From NCBI GenBank assembly GCA_937967425.1, contig CALBST010000301.1, forward strand, positions 6,038 to 70,037: a stretch of 64,000 bases of DNA, in the 5' to 3' direction. Shown piece after piece: positions 1 to 11,400 of this stretch. The notes under the pieces were generated by a model that was not told the DNA's origin, ran no database searches, and was given only the letters and a program-made list of their open reading frames with translations. The DNA is from an uncultured Caulobacteraceae bacterium. Its GTDB lineage: Bacteria > Pseudomonadota > Alphaproteobacteria > Caulobacterales > TH1-2. Numbering within the stretch: position 1 is the stretch's first letter; each line of letters starts with the position of its first letter. The translations under genes were made by a program, and so were the position numbers.

Positions 1-1
1 C

Positions 2-865
2 GCCGCTGTGGGTGAGGGCGCTGGCGGCATCGGCCTTATCTTTGGCTTGGTGCTCATGCTTTGCGCGCTCGGCTTCAAGATGTCCGCGGCGCCATTCCAC
101 ATGTGGACGCCTGACGTCTACGAAGGCGCGCCGACACCGATCACCGCCTTCTTCGCCGCGGCGCCGAAAGTCGCCGCCGTCGCGCTGATGGCGCGGCTGC
201 TCTACGAACCCTTCGCTGAGATGACGATGCAGTGGCAGCAAGTTGTCGCCGCACTGGCCGCCATCTCCATGGTGTGGGGCTCCGTCGCCGCGCTGATCCA
301 GACAAACTTGAAACGCCTGATGGCGTATTCATCCATCGGCAATATGGGCTTCGCGCTCATGGGCCTTGCCGCCGGTACGGAGCAGGGGCCGTCGTCGGCG
401 TTGATCTATCTCGCGCTCTATTTGCCGACGACCATCGGCATGTTCGCGTTGATCCTCGCCATGCGCCGCGATGGCCAATCGGCCGAAACCGTCGCCGATC
501 TCGCCGGCATGGCGCAGAAGCGGCCGTGGATGGCGGCTCTCTTTACGATGCTGCTCTTCTCGGTCGCCGGCATTCCGCCGTTCGCGGGTTTCATCGGCAA
601 GCTGGCCGTGTTCACCGCTACCATCGATGGCGGCCTGATCTGGCTCGCTATCGTCGGCGGCATCGCAGCTGTCGTGGCGGCCGCTTACTATCTGCGCCTC
701 ATCGCCTCGATCTGGTTTGCGCCGCCAGCTGCACAGTTGCAGTCGCCCAGCGGCACGATCATGGTGACGGCGCTGGCTTCAGCGGCCTTGAGCTTCCCCG
801 TCCTGGTGTTGCTGCTTGGCGCGCTGCAGACTGCCGCCGAGAACGCGGTGCGGATGAGTTTTTGA
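2..865 (+). CDS. nuoN: NADH-quinone oxidoreductase subunit N, 3' part
   Basis: The window opens inside this gene; about 287 C-terminal codons are present. The protein is almost wholly hydrophobic, with several membrane segments and the antiporter-like stretch FHMWTPDVYEGAPTP, followed by LKRLMAYSSIGNMGF, both typical of the NuoN/ND2 proton-pumping subunit of respiratory complex I in the inner membrane. It ends with TGA 13 bases before birA, so it is the last gene of a nuo operon lying upstream and reads on into the cofactor genes. The start is outside the window. Family assignment is secure; only completeness is missing. Confidence 0.93.
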   Translation, partial: AAVGEGAGGIGLIFGLVLMLCALGFKMSAAPFHMWTPDVYEGAPTPITAFFAAAPKVAAVALMARLLYEPFAEMTMQWQQVVAALAAISMVWGSVAALIQTNLKRLMAYSSIGNMGFALMGLAAGTEQGPSSALIYLALYLPTTIGMFALILAMRRDGQSAETVADLAGMAQKRPWMAALFTMLLFSVAGIPPFAGFIGKLAVFTATIDGGLIWLAIVGGIAAVVAAAYYLRLIASIWFAPPAAQLQSPSGTIMVTALASAALSFPVLVLLLGALQTAAENAVRMSF

Positions 866-878
866 GAAAGCAGGCGCG

Positions 879-1628
879 ATGATCGACGGCCAAGCGCCGG
901 TCGAAGTCTTCGACGAGATCGACTCCACCATCCTGGAGGCGCGCCGCCGCGCCGAACGTAACGAAGTTTCGCCCGTTTGGCTCATCGCCAAGAGCCAAAC
1001 CGCTGGCCGCGGCCGCCGCGGCCGCGCCTGGACCTCGCACAGCGGCAACCTGATGGCGACATTGCTGTTCTCGACGGACCAGCCGCCACAGCAGATCGCG
1101 CTCCTCGGTTTCGCCACCGGCGTCGCCATCGCTGAGACGATCGACGCCATCGCAGGCGCCGGAACGGCGCAGCTCAAATGGCCAAATGACGTGTTCATCA
1201 ACGGCGCCAAAGTCGCCGGCATCATGCTGGATTCCGGCTCTATCGCTTCCGGCCAAACCTGGGTCGCGCTCGCCTTCGGCGTGAATCTCGCCGACGCGCC
1301 CGCCAACATCGACCAAAAGACAATTTGTTTGCGTGATTTGCTGCCGCCCGACGCGCCGGCGCCTGAACCGCTCGCATTTCTCGCCGCCCTTCGCCCGAAG
1401 CTTGAAGCTTGGTCCGCGCGTATCGTCAGTGACGGCTTCGAACCGCTGCGCGCCGCTTGGCTCCAACGCGCCTACGGCCTCGGCCAAGAAGCGCGCGTCG
1501 TGCAAGGCGAGCAAATGCTCGAGGGCCGCATCGCGGGCTTGTCATCACGCGGCGAACTCGAACTCGACACTGAAACCGGCCGCCGCCTGATCGCGGCTGG
1601 CGACGTATTCTTGCCAAAGGCGGCCTGA
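879..1628 (+). CDS. birA: Biotin--[acetyl-CoA-carboxylase] ligase
   Basis: The 249-residue cytosolic enzyme makes biotinyl-5'-AMP and attaches biotin to the carrier lysine of biotin-dependent carboxylases. It shows the biotin/lipoate ligase core: the nucleotide-binding stretch SQTAGRGRRGRAW (about residues 40-52), LKWPNDVFI (about 104-112) and KVAGIMLD (116-123), then a small C-terminal SH3-like domain. There is no N-terminal DNA-binding HTH, so it is the ligase-only class and not a bifunctional repressor like E. coli BirA. It lies 13 bases after nuoN and 3 bases before coaX, the usual alphaproteobacterial order. Confidence 0.93.
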   Translation: MIDGQAPVEVFDEIDSTILEARRRAERNEVSPVWLIAKSQTAGRGRRGRAWTSHSGNLMATLLFSTDQPPQQIALLGFATGVAIAETIDAIAGAGTAQLKWPNDVFINGAKVAGIMLDSGSIASGQTWVALAFGVNLADAPANIDQKTICLRDLLPPDAPAPEPLAFLAALRPKLEAWSARIVSDGFEPLRAAWLQRAYGLGQEARVVQGEQMLEGRIAGLSSRGELELDTETGRRLIAAGDVFLPKAA

Positions 1629-1631
1629 CCC

Positions 1632-2408
1632 ATGCTTCTCGCCATCGACGTCGGCAACACCAACACCAAGTTCGCCATCTGGGACGGCCAGTCCTGGCGC
1701 GCGCAATGGCGAGCCTCAACCGACACCACGCGCACCGCCGACGAATACGCGCCGTGGCTCCAACAAGTCATGTCGCTCAGCGCGCTCAGCTTTGCCGACA
1801 TCACCGATTGCATCATCTCCACCGTTGTCCCGCAGGCGCTGTTCAATCTGCGCAACCTCTCGCGCCGCTACATAAGCAAGGAGCCGATGGTCATTGGCGA
1901 AGACGGCCTGAAGCTCGGCATTGAAGTCCGGATCGATAAGCCGAACGAAGCGGGCGCCGATCGTCTCGTGAACGCCGTCGGCGCCTACATCCAGTACGGC
2001 GGCCCGGCCATCGTCATCGATAGCGGCACCGCCACGACCTTTGATATCGTCGCCGCCGACGGCGCATTCGAGGGCGGCATCATCTTGCCGGGGATCAACC
2101 TCTCGCTCCAAGCGTTGCACGAAGCGGCCGCGCGTCTGCCTCGCGTCGAGATCCGCGATCCGGGTCGCGTCATCGGCAAGGATACGGTCAGCGCCATGCA
2201 GTCTGGCATCTATTGGGGATCGATAGAGATGATCGAAGGCCTATGCCGGCGCATCCGTGAGGAGTACGGCAAGCCGATGAAAACCGTAGCCACCGGCGGC
2301 GTCGCCTCGTTGTTCGAAGGTGCATTCCCGACCATTGATCATTTCGACCAGGATCTCACCTCGCGCGGCCTGCTCGAAATCTTCCGCAGGAACGGCGGCA
2401 AGCTTTGA
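1632..2408 (+). CDS. coaX: Type III pantothenate kinase
   Basis: The 258-residue kinase performs the first step of coenzyme A synthesis, phosphorylating pantothenate. The type III (CoaX, ASKHA-fold) signature is clear: [19 protein letters not shown] at the N terminus (phosphate-1 loop), [13 protein letters not shown] near residue 98-110, DSGTATTFD (phosphate-2 loop) near 125-133, and [11 protein letters not shown]. Length is normal for the family. Its TGA overlaps the TTG start of rnj by four bases, which suggests translational coupling. Confidence 0.95.
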   Translation: MLLAIDVGNTNTKFAIWDGQSWRAQWRASTDTTRTADEYAPWLQQVMSLSALSFADITDCIISTVVPQALFNLRNLSRRYISKEPMVIGEDGLKLGIEVRIDKPNEAGADRLVNAVGAYIQYGGPAIVIDSGTATTFDIVAADGAFEGGIILPGINLSLQALHEAAARLPRVEIRDPGRVIGKDTVSAMQSGIYWGSIEMIEGLCRRIREEYGKPMKTVATGGVASLFEGAFPTIDHFDQDLTSRGLLEIFRRNGGKL

Positions 2409-4090
2409 AGACGCCTAAGCCCGACGACGAACTGGTCTTCCTGCCGCTTGGCGGCTCGGGCGAGATCGGGATGAATCTGAACGCGTACGGCTACGGCCCG
2501 CCCGACGCGCGCAAATGGATCATCGTCGACATCGGCGTCACCTTCGGGCGCGAAGACACCACGCCCGGCGTCGATCTCATCCTGCCTGATCCGAGTTATC
2601 TCGAAGAGCACAAGGACGACATCATCGCGATCGTGCTCACGCACGCGCATGAAGATCACATCGGCGCCCTTGGCTGGCTCTGGCCGCGCCTGCCGGCGCC
2701 GGTTTATGCCACGCCGTTCACTGCGGCTCTGGTGCGCGAGAAACTTCGCGAGCGCGGTCTTCTCGAGAAAGTTCCGCTCACTGAAATTCCACTCAAGGGG
2801 CAACTCACGCTCGGACCCTTCGAGATCGATTTTGTCACGCTCACGCACTCGATTCCGGAACCCAATGGGCTCGCCATCCGCACGCCGCTTGGCCTCGTCT
2901 GGCACACCGGCGACTGGAAAATCGATCCCGATCCGCTGATCGGCGAAACGACAGACGAAGCCAAGCTGCGCGCCATGGCCGAAGAGGGCGTGCTCGCCAT
3001 GGTGTGCGATAGCACCAACGTGCTTGTCGAAGGCACGGCGGGTTCCGAAGCCGAGGTGCGCGAAAAGCTGACCGAGGTAATCAAGAACTGCACCGGAAAG
3101 GTGGCCGTTACCGCCTTCGCCTCAAACGTCGCCCGCGTCGAAACCGCGCTTAAAGCCGCGCGCGCCGCCGGCCGCACGCCGTGCCTCGTCGGCCGCTCCA
3201 TGCACCGCATCTTCAACGCCGCCCAAAGCGTCGGCCTGTTGCAAGACGTGCCGCAAGTGATCGACGAGGACGAGGTCGGTACGCTGCCAGATGAGAACGT
3301 CCTGTTCCTTTGCACCGGCAGCCAGGGCGAATCCCGCGCCGCGCTCTCACGTATTGCCCGCGGCGAACATCGCAATGTCGTGCTCCGGCACGGGGACACG
3401 GTGATCTTCTCGTCCAGGGTCATCCCCGGCAACGAGATGGCGATCCATCAGCTCTACGATCAGTTCCTCGCACGCGGCGTCGAACTCATCACTGCCGACA
3501 ACGAGCATCTGATCCATGTCTCGGGCCACCCAGCGCGCGATGAGCTGAAGCAAATGTACGCGTGGGCGCGGCCCAAAATAGCGATCCCGGTCCACGGCGA
3601 AATCCGCCATATCCGCGAGCATGTGAAGCTCGCCCAGTCGCTGCAAATCCCGGAAACCATCGCGCCCAATAATGGCGACCTCATCCGCCTCGCGCCTGGT
3701 CCCGCCGCCGTCATCGATGAAGTGCCGTCAGGGCGTCTTTATGTGGATGGCAATGTCATTATCGAGACCGAAGATGACGCGATCCGCGACCGCAAGCGGC
3801 TCGCTGCCGAAGGCGCGGTCAATATCGCCTTCGCCCTCAACACGAAAAATCAAATTGTGGCAGGCCCCACGGTCTCTGTCCGTGGTCTCACCATGCCGGA
3901 CGAAGAAGATCTCGAACTTGCACTGGAAGATCTGGAAGACACGGCTAAAGCCGCCCTTACCAAGCTGAACCATGCCGAACGCGACGACGATGACGCCATC
4001 GAGGCATCTGTTGTACGCGCGGTACGCAAGGCGGCAGAACGGCTCTGGAAGAAGCGTCCGCTTGTCGACGTTTCGGTTCTGCGCCTCTAA
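2405..4090 (+). CDS. rnj: Ribonuclease J
   Basis: The 561-residue protein is a metallo-beta-lactamase/beta-CASP ribonuclease with 5'-to-3' exo- and endonuclease activity in RNA maturation and decay. The zinc motif [10 protein letters not shown] lies near residue 80, followed by HTGDWKID and the beta-CASP region with [11 protein letters not shown] and LCTGSQGE, and a C-terminal domain. The TTG start overlaps the coaX stop (TTGA); a lysine-rich N terminus [17 protein letters not shown] fits the family, so I kept this rare start. The coaX-rnj pairing is common in Alphaproteobacteria. Confidence 0.93.
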   Translation: MKTPKPDDELVFLPLGGSGEIGMNLNAYGYGPPDARKWIIVDIGVTFGREDTTPGVDLILPDPSYLEEHKDDIIAIVLTHAHEDHIGALGWLWPRLPAPVYATPFTAALVREKLRERGLLEKVPLTEIPLKGQLTLGPFEIDFVTLTHSIPEPNGLAIRTPLGLVWHTGDWKIDPDPLIGETTDEAKLRAMAEEGVLAMVCDSTNVLVEGTAGSEAEVREKLTEVIKNCTGKVAVTAFASNVARVETALKAARAAGRTPCLVGRSMHRIFNAAQSVGLLQDVPQVIDEDEVGTLPDENVLFLCTGSQGESRAALSRIARGEHRNVVLRHGDTVIFSSRVIPGNEMAIHQLYDQFLARGVELITADNEHLIHVSGHPARDELKQMYAWARPKIAIPVHGEIRHIREHVKLAQSLQIPETIAPNNGDLIRLAPGPAAVIDEVPSGRLYVDGNVIIETEDDAIRDRKRLAAEGAVNIAFALNTKNQIVAGPTVSVRGLTMPDEEDLELALEDLEDTAKAALTKLNHAERDDDDAIEASVVRAVRKAAERLWKKRPLVDVSVLRL

Positions 4091-4118
4091 AACCGCGTGG
4101 GGATGTCGGGAGTAGGCC

Positions 4119-4544
4119 ATGATTGGCAGGTTGAACCATGTGGGCGTTGCTGTGCCCTCCATCGAGGCGGCGAAAGCTACCTATCGCGACCTCTACGGCG
4201 TGCCGGAAAGCGCGATCACCGAAACGCGCGAAATGCCATCGCAAGGCGTGAAGTTCGCATTCGTCAACGTCGCCAACAGCCAGATTGAGCTGATCGAGCC
4301 TCTGGGTGAAAACAGCCCCATCACAAAGTTCATCGAGAAGAACCCGCGCGGCGGCCAGCATCACATCTGCTTCGAGGTGGAGAACATCTACGAGGCGCGT
4401 GACGAGATGGTTGTCCGCGGCGCCCGGGTCTTGAACGAGCCGCGCATCGGCGCGCACGGCACGCCGATCATCTTCATCGATCCCAAAAATTCGGACGGCG
4501 TCCTGATTGAACTCATGGAAACGCCAAAGGCGGGGCACGGATGA
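4119..4544 (+). CDS. mce: Methylmalonyl-CoA epimerase
   Basis: The 141-residue vicinal-oxygen-chelate enzyme interconverts (R)- and (S)-methylmalonyl-CoA in propionate and branched-chain catabolism. It starts MIGRLNHVGVAVPSI (first metal His), continues with SQIELIEPLG, and has GGQHHICFEVENI and a C-terminal VLIELME with the last metal-binding Glu. Length matches the family. A GGGAG motif precedes the ATG. It overlaps the next gene by four bases (ATGA), so both are read from one mRNA. The methylmalonyl-CoA mutase itself is not in the window. Confidence 0.93.
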   Translation: MIGRLNHVGVAVPSIEAAKATYRDLYGVPESAITETREMPSQGVKFAFVNVANSQIELIEPLGENSPITKFIEKNPRGGQHHICFEVENIYEARDEMVVRGARVLNEPRIGAHGTPIIFIDPKNSDGVLIELMETPKAGHG

Positions 4545-4789
4545 GCCCGCTGCTCGGCATCGCCATTTATGTCATCTGCTGGTGGCTGGCATTCTTCGTG
4601 ATGTTGCCGATGGGCGCCCAGAGCCACTACGAGGCCGGCGAGGAGACCGTTCCGGGCGCTGAGCGGGGCGCTCCCAAGGTCCACAACCTCCGCAAAAAGG
4701 CCATCTATGCCGCCGGGATCGCCGCGGTTGTTTGGGTGGGCATTTTCTGGGCGGTTTCCGTCGATCTTTGGAATATGCGGCCACATTAG
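4541..4789 (+). CDS. DUF1467 family small membrane protein
   Basis: This 82-residue protein has two hydrophobic segments (about residues 5-25 and 53-75) separated by a polar, acidic loop around AQSHYEAGEE. That pattern, and the position between mce and proS, match the DUF1467 family found almost only in Alphaproteobacteria. The function is unknown; I infer an inner-membrane location only. The start overlaps the mce stop. Confidence 0.85.
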   Translation: MSPLLGIAIYVICWWLAFFVMLPMGAQSHYEAGEETVPGAERGAPKVHNLRKKAIYAAGIAAVVWVGIFWAVSVDLWNMRPH

Positions 4790-4849
4790 GCCGCGTTGCG
4801 GAGGGCTCCGGCGCAGTCTATCCAGGCGGCGCGAAAGGAACTCCCCGAT

Positions 4850-6382
4850 ATGCATGCGCTTAAGGTCACGCGCGCCGAAGATTTTCCCGAATGGTACCAG
4901 GCCGTCGTCCGTGAAGCGGACCTGGCGGAGCTGTCGCCGACGCGCGGGTGCATGATCATCAAGCCGTGGGGCTACGGGATCTGGGAGCGCATTCAGGGCG
5001 AGCTCGACCGCCGCATCAAAGAAAGCGGCCACGACAATTACTATTTCCCGCTCCTGATCCCGCTCGGCTTCATCGCCAAGGAGGCCGACCACGTCGAAGG
5101 CTTCGCCAAGGAGATGGCTGTCGTCACGCACCATCGCCTGAAGAAGATCGACGGCACGCTGAAGGCCGATCCGGAAGCGGAGCTCACCGAACCCTTCATC
5201 ATCCGGCCGACGTCGGAGACGATCATCGGCGATGCGTTTAGCCGCTGGGTGAAATCGTATCGCGATCTGCCGCTGAAGCTGAACCAGTGGGCCAACGTCA
5301 TGCGCTGGGAAATGCGGACGCGCATGTTCCTGCGCACGGCCGAATTCCTCTGGCAGGAGGGTCACACCGCCCATGTCGATGAAGCCGACGCGATGGCCGA
5401 GACGATGCTCGCCCTCGAAATCTACAGGAGCTTCGCCGAAGATTTCCTCGCGCTGCCAGTTGTCGCTGGCGAGAAGCCCGAGAACGAACGCTTTCCCGGC
5501 GCCGAGCGGACATACTCTATCGAAGCGATGATGCAGGACGGCAAAGCGCTGCAAGCCGGCACCTCGCACTATTTGGGCACGCACTTCGCCGAAGCGCAGA
5601 ACATCCGCTACCAGGATAGGGATGGCGGCCAGACCCTCGCGCACACGACCTCTTGGGGCGTCTCCACGCGTCTCATCGGCGGCGTGATCATGACCCATGG
5701 CGATGACGACGGCCTGCGTACGCCGCCCGCTATCGCGCCGCGCCAGATCGTGGTTGTGCCGATGCTGCGCGGCAAACCCGAGGACGAAGAGCTGAAGGCC
5801 TATTGCGCCTCGCTCGTTGCGGAGCTCAACACGCTCACCGCCTTTGGCTTTCCCGTCCGCGCCTTCGTCGACACCAAGGACGCCAAACCCGCCGACAAGC
5901 GGTGGGATTGGGTCCGCCGTGGCGCGCCGCTGATTTGCGAGATCGGCCCACGCGACGCCGCCGGCGGCAATGTGACCTTCATCAAGCGCAACGCGTTGCG
6001 CGAGGGCGAAAAAATCAAATCGCACACGCTGCCTCGCGCCGATTTCGTTGCGCAGGCGGCAGGGCTCTTGGAAGCCACGCAGAAAGAGCTGTTCGACGAA
6101 GCCAAGGCCCGTCTCGACGGCAATATCCGTGGCGATTTCGCGACCTTCGCCGACATAGAAAAGTACTACGGAACCGAGGACAAAGAGGGCGAGTTCAAGG
6201 GTTGGGCGCGGGTTCAGTGGTCACGCCCGACCGGCGCTGCGTTGGAAGAAGTGGGGAGCCGCCTGAAAGCCTTGAAGCTGACCATCCGCAACGCGCCGAT
6301 GGCCCAACCTTCCTCCTTCGGCAAGTGCATCTTCTCCGGCCAGCCAGCTGTTGAAGAAATTCTGATCGCGCGGGCGTATTGA
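4850..6382 (+). CDS. proS: Prolyl-tRNA synthetase, archaeal/eukaryote-like type
   Basis: The class II enzyme charges tRNA-Pro with proline. I start at ATG 4850, preceded by AAAGGAA, rather than the earlier in-frame TTG 4796 that would add 18 unrelated residues; the protein is then 510 residues. It begins MHALKVTRAEDFPEW and contains YYFPLLIPL, FIIRPTSETI (motif 2 region), GTSHYLGTHFAEA, and a C-terminal extension without the long editing insertion of the E. coli type. This layout is that of the archaeal/eukaryote-like (type 3) ProRS, whereas alphaproteobacteria usually carry the shorter roughly 440-residue type. The stop shares one base with lolC. Confidence 0.93.
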   Translation: MHALKVTRAEDFPEWYQAVVREADLAELSPTRGCMIIKPWGYGIWERIQGELDRRIKESGHDNYYFPLLIPLGFIAKEADHVEGFAKEMAVVTHHRLKKIDGTLKADPEAELTEPFIIRPTSETIIGDAFSRWVKSYRDLPLKLNQWANVMRWEMRTRMFLRTAEFLWQEGHTAHVDEADAMAETMLALEIYRSFAEDFLALPVVAGEKPENERFPGAERTYSIEAMMQDGKALQAGTSHYLGTHFAEAQNIRYQDRDGGQTLAHTTSWGVSTRLIGGVIMTHGDDDGLRTPPAIAPRQIVVVPMLRGKPEDEELKAYCASLVAELNTLTAFGFPVRAFVDTKDAKPADKRWDWVRRGAPLICEIGPRDAAGGNVTFIKRNALREGEKIKSHTLPRADFVAQAAGLLEATQKELFDEAKARLDGNIRGDFATFADIEKYYGTEDKEGEFKGWARVQWSRPTGAALEEVGSRLKALKLTIRNAPMAQPSSFGKCIFSGQPAVEEILIARAY

Positions 6383-7651
6383 TGAGCAACGGAAGAAGTG
6401 CGCCATTCGGCCTGTTCGAGCGCATGCTCGCGGGCCGCTATCTCCGCGCCAAGCGCCAGCACGGCGGCGTGGCGCTGATCTCGGTGATTTCCGTCATCGC
6501 GATCACACTGGCCGTGATGGCGCTCATCATCACCATGTCGGTGATGAACGGCTTTCGCGAAACGCTGCTCTCACGCATCCTCGGCGTGAACGGCCACGTC
6601 TATGTCGACGTGCGCAATTTGCCCGGCAGTGAGATCGATCGGCTGGCGGCGCTGGCGCGCGAAACGCCGGACGTTCTTCATGTCGCGCCCACCATCAACG
6701 CCCAGGCGCTCGCGACCTCGCCGGACGGCTTGGCCGCCGGCGTCGTCGTCCGCGGCATGACCCGCGCCGATCTCGAAGGCTTGCCGATCGTCGCCAACAG
6801 CATCCGCAGCGGCGGCGGGTTTGAGAATTTTGAGGGCATCGAGTCGCCCAGTATTTTGGTGGGCGATCGCCTGGCGGCGTCTCTTGGCGTTGCCGAGGGC
6901 ATGGCTATCTCGATCCTCTCGCCCCAGGGTGCGGCGACCCCCTTTGGCCTCACGCCGCGGCGCAAATCTTTCCTCATTGGCGGCGTGTTCAGCGTCGGCA
7001 TGGCCGAGTTTGATTCCGCGCTGGTCTATATGCCGATCGAGCAGGCGCAGATCCTGTTCAGCCGCGGCGACGGCGCCGATGAACTGGAAATTCGCATCCG
7101 TGACCCCGACAGAACGGTCGCCGTGATGATGGAGTTGCGAAGCCGCTTGGGCCCCGACGTCACCATCTACGATTGGCGCGCCAAGAGCCAAGGCCTTGCC
7201 GATGCGCTGGTGGTCGAGCGCAACGTCATGCGCCTAATCCTGATGATCCTTGTGGCGATCGCTGCGCTCAACATCGTCACCGGCCTCATCATGCTCGTGA
7301 AGAACAAGAGCCGCGACATCGCCATTCTGCGCACCATGGGGGCCACCAAAGGCGCCATCCAACGCGTCTTCTTCATGGCGAGCGCTAGCCTCGGCATGAT
7401 CGGTCTGAGCTTGGGTTTGTTGCTCGGCATCGGCTTCTGCCTCAACATAGAAACGATCCAGAACACGATCCAGGCCGTCACCGGGTTCGATGTCTTCCCA
7501 GGCACCGTTTACTCGCTTGAAACGCTCCCGGCTCGCGTCGAATGGGGTGAAGTGCTCGGCATTTCCATCTTCACAATCCTGGTGACCTTCTCCGCTACGC
7601 TGCTGACCTCTTGGTGGGCGTCGCGCTTCGATCCGGTGGAGGCGCTGCGCT

Positions 7652-7659
<8 letters not shown>
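6382..7659 (+). CDS. lolC: Lipoprotein-releasing ABC transporter permease
   Basis: The 425-residue inner-membrane permease works with LolD to extract lipoproteins from the inner membrane and pass them to LolA. One membrane helix near residues 30-52 (ISVIAITLAVMALIITMSV) is followed by a large periplasmic domain (to about residue 275) and three C-terminal FtsX-type helices, with NKSRDIAILRTMGATKGAI typical of the LolC/E coupling region. The ATG overlaps the proS stop by one base, and the 3' end overlaps lolD by eight bases. As in many alphaproteobacteria only one permease gene is present, so LolC versus LolE naming is arbitrary. Confidence 0.93.
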
Positions 7660-8353
<694 letters not shown>

Positions 8354-8404
8354 CAGGGGTTCGGGACGGGCGCGCGAGCGCCTATCTTTGGGGCAGAGAA
8401 TCAC

Positions 8405-11400
8405 ATGCCCCAGCCCTTTATCCACCTCCGCGCGCGTTCGGCGTATTCGCTGCTGCAGAGCGCCATCCAGGTAAAGTCGCTGGCCAAGCTCGCCGCCAAG
8501 CACGACATGCCGGCGCTCGGGCTGACCGACTCCAACAACATGTTCGGGGCGCTCGAATTTTCCGAAGCCGCCGCGGAACTTGGACTCCAGCCGATCATCG
8601 GCCTCACGCTCGATGTGCGCGGCGAGCATGGTCTGGCGGGCACGCTGGCGCTGATCGCCCAGAACAATGCCGGCTATTCAAACCTGATGCAGCTTTCCAG
8701 CGCTGCCTACCTCGAATCTGAATCACACGAGGACCCCAACGTCCCGTTCGCGCGTGTCCTGCGGCACGCCGAAGGACTGATCGCGCTCACCGGCGGCGGC
8801 GACGGCGCGCTCGCGCCGCTGATCGCCGATGGCAAGGGCGATGTCGCGTTGGATGCGTTGAAGCGACTCGGCGCTGCCTTTCCGAACCGTCTCTATGTCG
8901 AGCTCCAGCGGCACAGCGAACTGATTGAAGTCGAGACCGAGGGCGCGCTGCTGCAGATGGCCTACGATCTCGGTCTGCCGATCGTCGCCACCAACGATAT
9001 TCGCTTCCAGAAGCGGTCGGATCATGGCGCCCACGACGCGCTCATGTGTATCGCGGCGTCCTCCTATCTCGGTGAGGAGGATCGCCCGCGCATCACCCAC
9101 CAGCACTATTTCCGCTCTGCTCAGGAAATGAGCGAACTCTTCTCGGATTTGCCGGAGGCGATTGAGAACACGGTAGAGATCGCCAAACGCACCGCCTTCA
9201 AGGTCGAGAAGCGCAAGCCGATCCTGCCGCGCTTCGACACCAAACGCGGTCGCGACGAAGCCGCGGAATTGAAGGCTCAAGCTGAAGCGGGCCTCAAGGA
9301 ACGCATCAAAGCACTGGGCGACAAGCTCGCAGCGCCAGTTGAGGACTACGAAAAACGGCTCGCTTTCGAACTGCAAGTCATCACTCAGATGCAGTTCCCG
9401 GGCTACTTTCTGATCGTCTCGGACTTCATCAAATGGGCGAAGTCAAACCACATTCCGGTCGGCCCCGGCCGTGGCTCCGGGGCGGGCTCCGTCGTCGCCT
9501 GGGCGCTCACGATCACCGATCTTGATCCGCTGCGTTGGGGCTTGCTGTTCGAGCGTTTTCTTAATCCCGAACGCGTCTCGATGCCGGACTTTGATATCGA
9601 CTTCTGCCAGGAGCGCCGCGGGGAAGTCATAGAATACGTCAAAGAGAAATACGGCGAGGATCGCGTCGCCCACATCATTACCTTCGGCACATTGCAGGCG
9701 CGCGCCGTGCTGCGCGACGTCGGCCGGGTGATGCAATTGCCGTTCGGCCAAGTCGATAAGCTGGCCAAGCTCGTTCCGGCCAACCCGGCGAACCCGGTAA
9801 CGCTGGCGCAGGCCGTTGAGATCGAGCCAAAGCTGGAGGAGGCTGCGCGTCAGGAGGCGGAAGTTCGCAACCTGATCGACACCGCACTTCAGCTTGAAGG
9901 CCTGTACCGCAACGCCTCCACCCACGCCGCCGGCATTGTTATCGGCGACCGCCCGCTGATCGAACTTGTCCCACTCTATCGCGATCCGCGCGCGCATCTG
10001 CCGGCGACGCAGTTCAACATGAAGTGGGTCGAAGCCGCTGGTCTCGTGAAGTTCGACTTCCTAGGCCTAAAGACGCTCACCGTCATTGACCGCGCCCTGA
10101 AGTTCATCCGTGCGCGCGGTGAGAACGTTGATCTCAACACCGGCGACTATAGCGATGAGAAGACCTACGAACTTCTGAGGTCTGGTCTGACCTTCGGCGT
10201 GTTCCAGCTCGAAGGGCAGGGCATGCGCGATACGCTGCGCAAGGTGAAACCGACGACGCTGGAAGATGTCATCGCGCTGATCTCGCTCTACCGGCCAGGC
10301 CCGATGCAAAACATCGATCGCTTCGCCAACGTCAAGCACGGCCGCGAGAAGCCTGACTACCTGCACGAGACGCTAAAGCCGATCCTTGAGGAAACCTACG
10401 GCGTCATTGTCTACCAAGAGCAGGTCATGCAGATCGCGCAGGTGCTCTCGGGTTACAGCCTCGGCGAAGCCGATCTCCTGCGCCGCGCTATGGGCAAGAA
10501 GCAGCCGGCCGAAATGGCGAAGCAGAAATCGCGCTTCATTGAAGGCGCCAAGGAGCGCGGCGTCAGTGAAGGCAAGGCCGCCCACATCTTCGATCTCGTT
10601 GAAGAATTCGCCGGCTACGGCTTCAACAAGTCGCACGCGGCGGCGTACGCCGTCGTCGCGTATCAGACCGCGTATCTGAAGGCGCACTATCCGGTGGACT
10701 TCATGGCGGCCTCGATGAGCCTCGATCTCTCCAATTCCGATAAGCTCGCGAGCTTCGTTCAGGATTCAAAGCGTATCGGCGTCAGGATGCTGCCGCCGGA
10801 TATCAACCATTCGGAAGCGGACTTTAGCGTTGAACAAACCGAAGACGGTCTCGCGGTGCGCTACGCGCTGGGCGCGGTCCGCAATGTTGGCTTGGCGGCG
10901 ATGGAAAGCGTCGTCGCCGAACGCAAACGTGGCGGCAAGTTCAAGGCGCTCTACGATTTCGCTGAGCGCATCGACTCCAAATCCATCAATCGGCGCCAGC
11001 TTGAAAACCTGGCCAAGGCCGGCGCGCTCGACACGATGGAGCCGGACCGCGCCCGTGCGCTCGCGGCGTGCGAGATGATCGCTTCGTACGCACAACGCGT
11101 CGCCGAGGAGCGCGCCAGCGCCCAAGCGAGCCTGTTTGGCGCAGAAGAACCCAGCGCGCGGCCGGTTTTCCCGAACGCACCCGCATGGTCCGCGCAAGAC
11201 CGCCTGGATGCCGAGCGCGAAAGCGTGGGGTTCTATCTCTCAGGCCATCCGCTCTCGGAATTCTTCGTCGATGCGGGCGATCGCTATTCAAGCTACGCCG
11301 ACATTCTCGAAGAAGGCGAAACCGAACCGCGCGCCTACATGATGGCCGGCGTCGTGCGCCGTGTTCAGTATCGCCCCGCCATGTCCGGCGGCACGCTGGC

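Noticed and set aside
4388..6025. 545-codon minus-strand open frame opposite mce/proS
   Set aside because: It is a shadow of proS and its neighbours: the real genes have full family motifs on the plus strand, and the frame is rich in Arg/Gly/His as expected from antisense high-G+C DNA.
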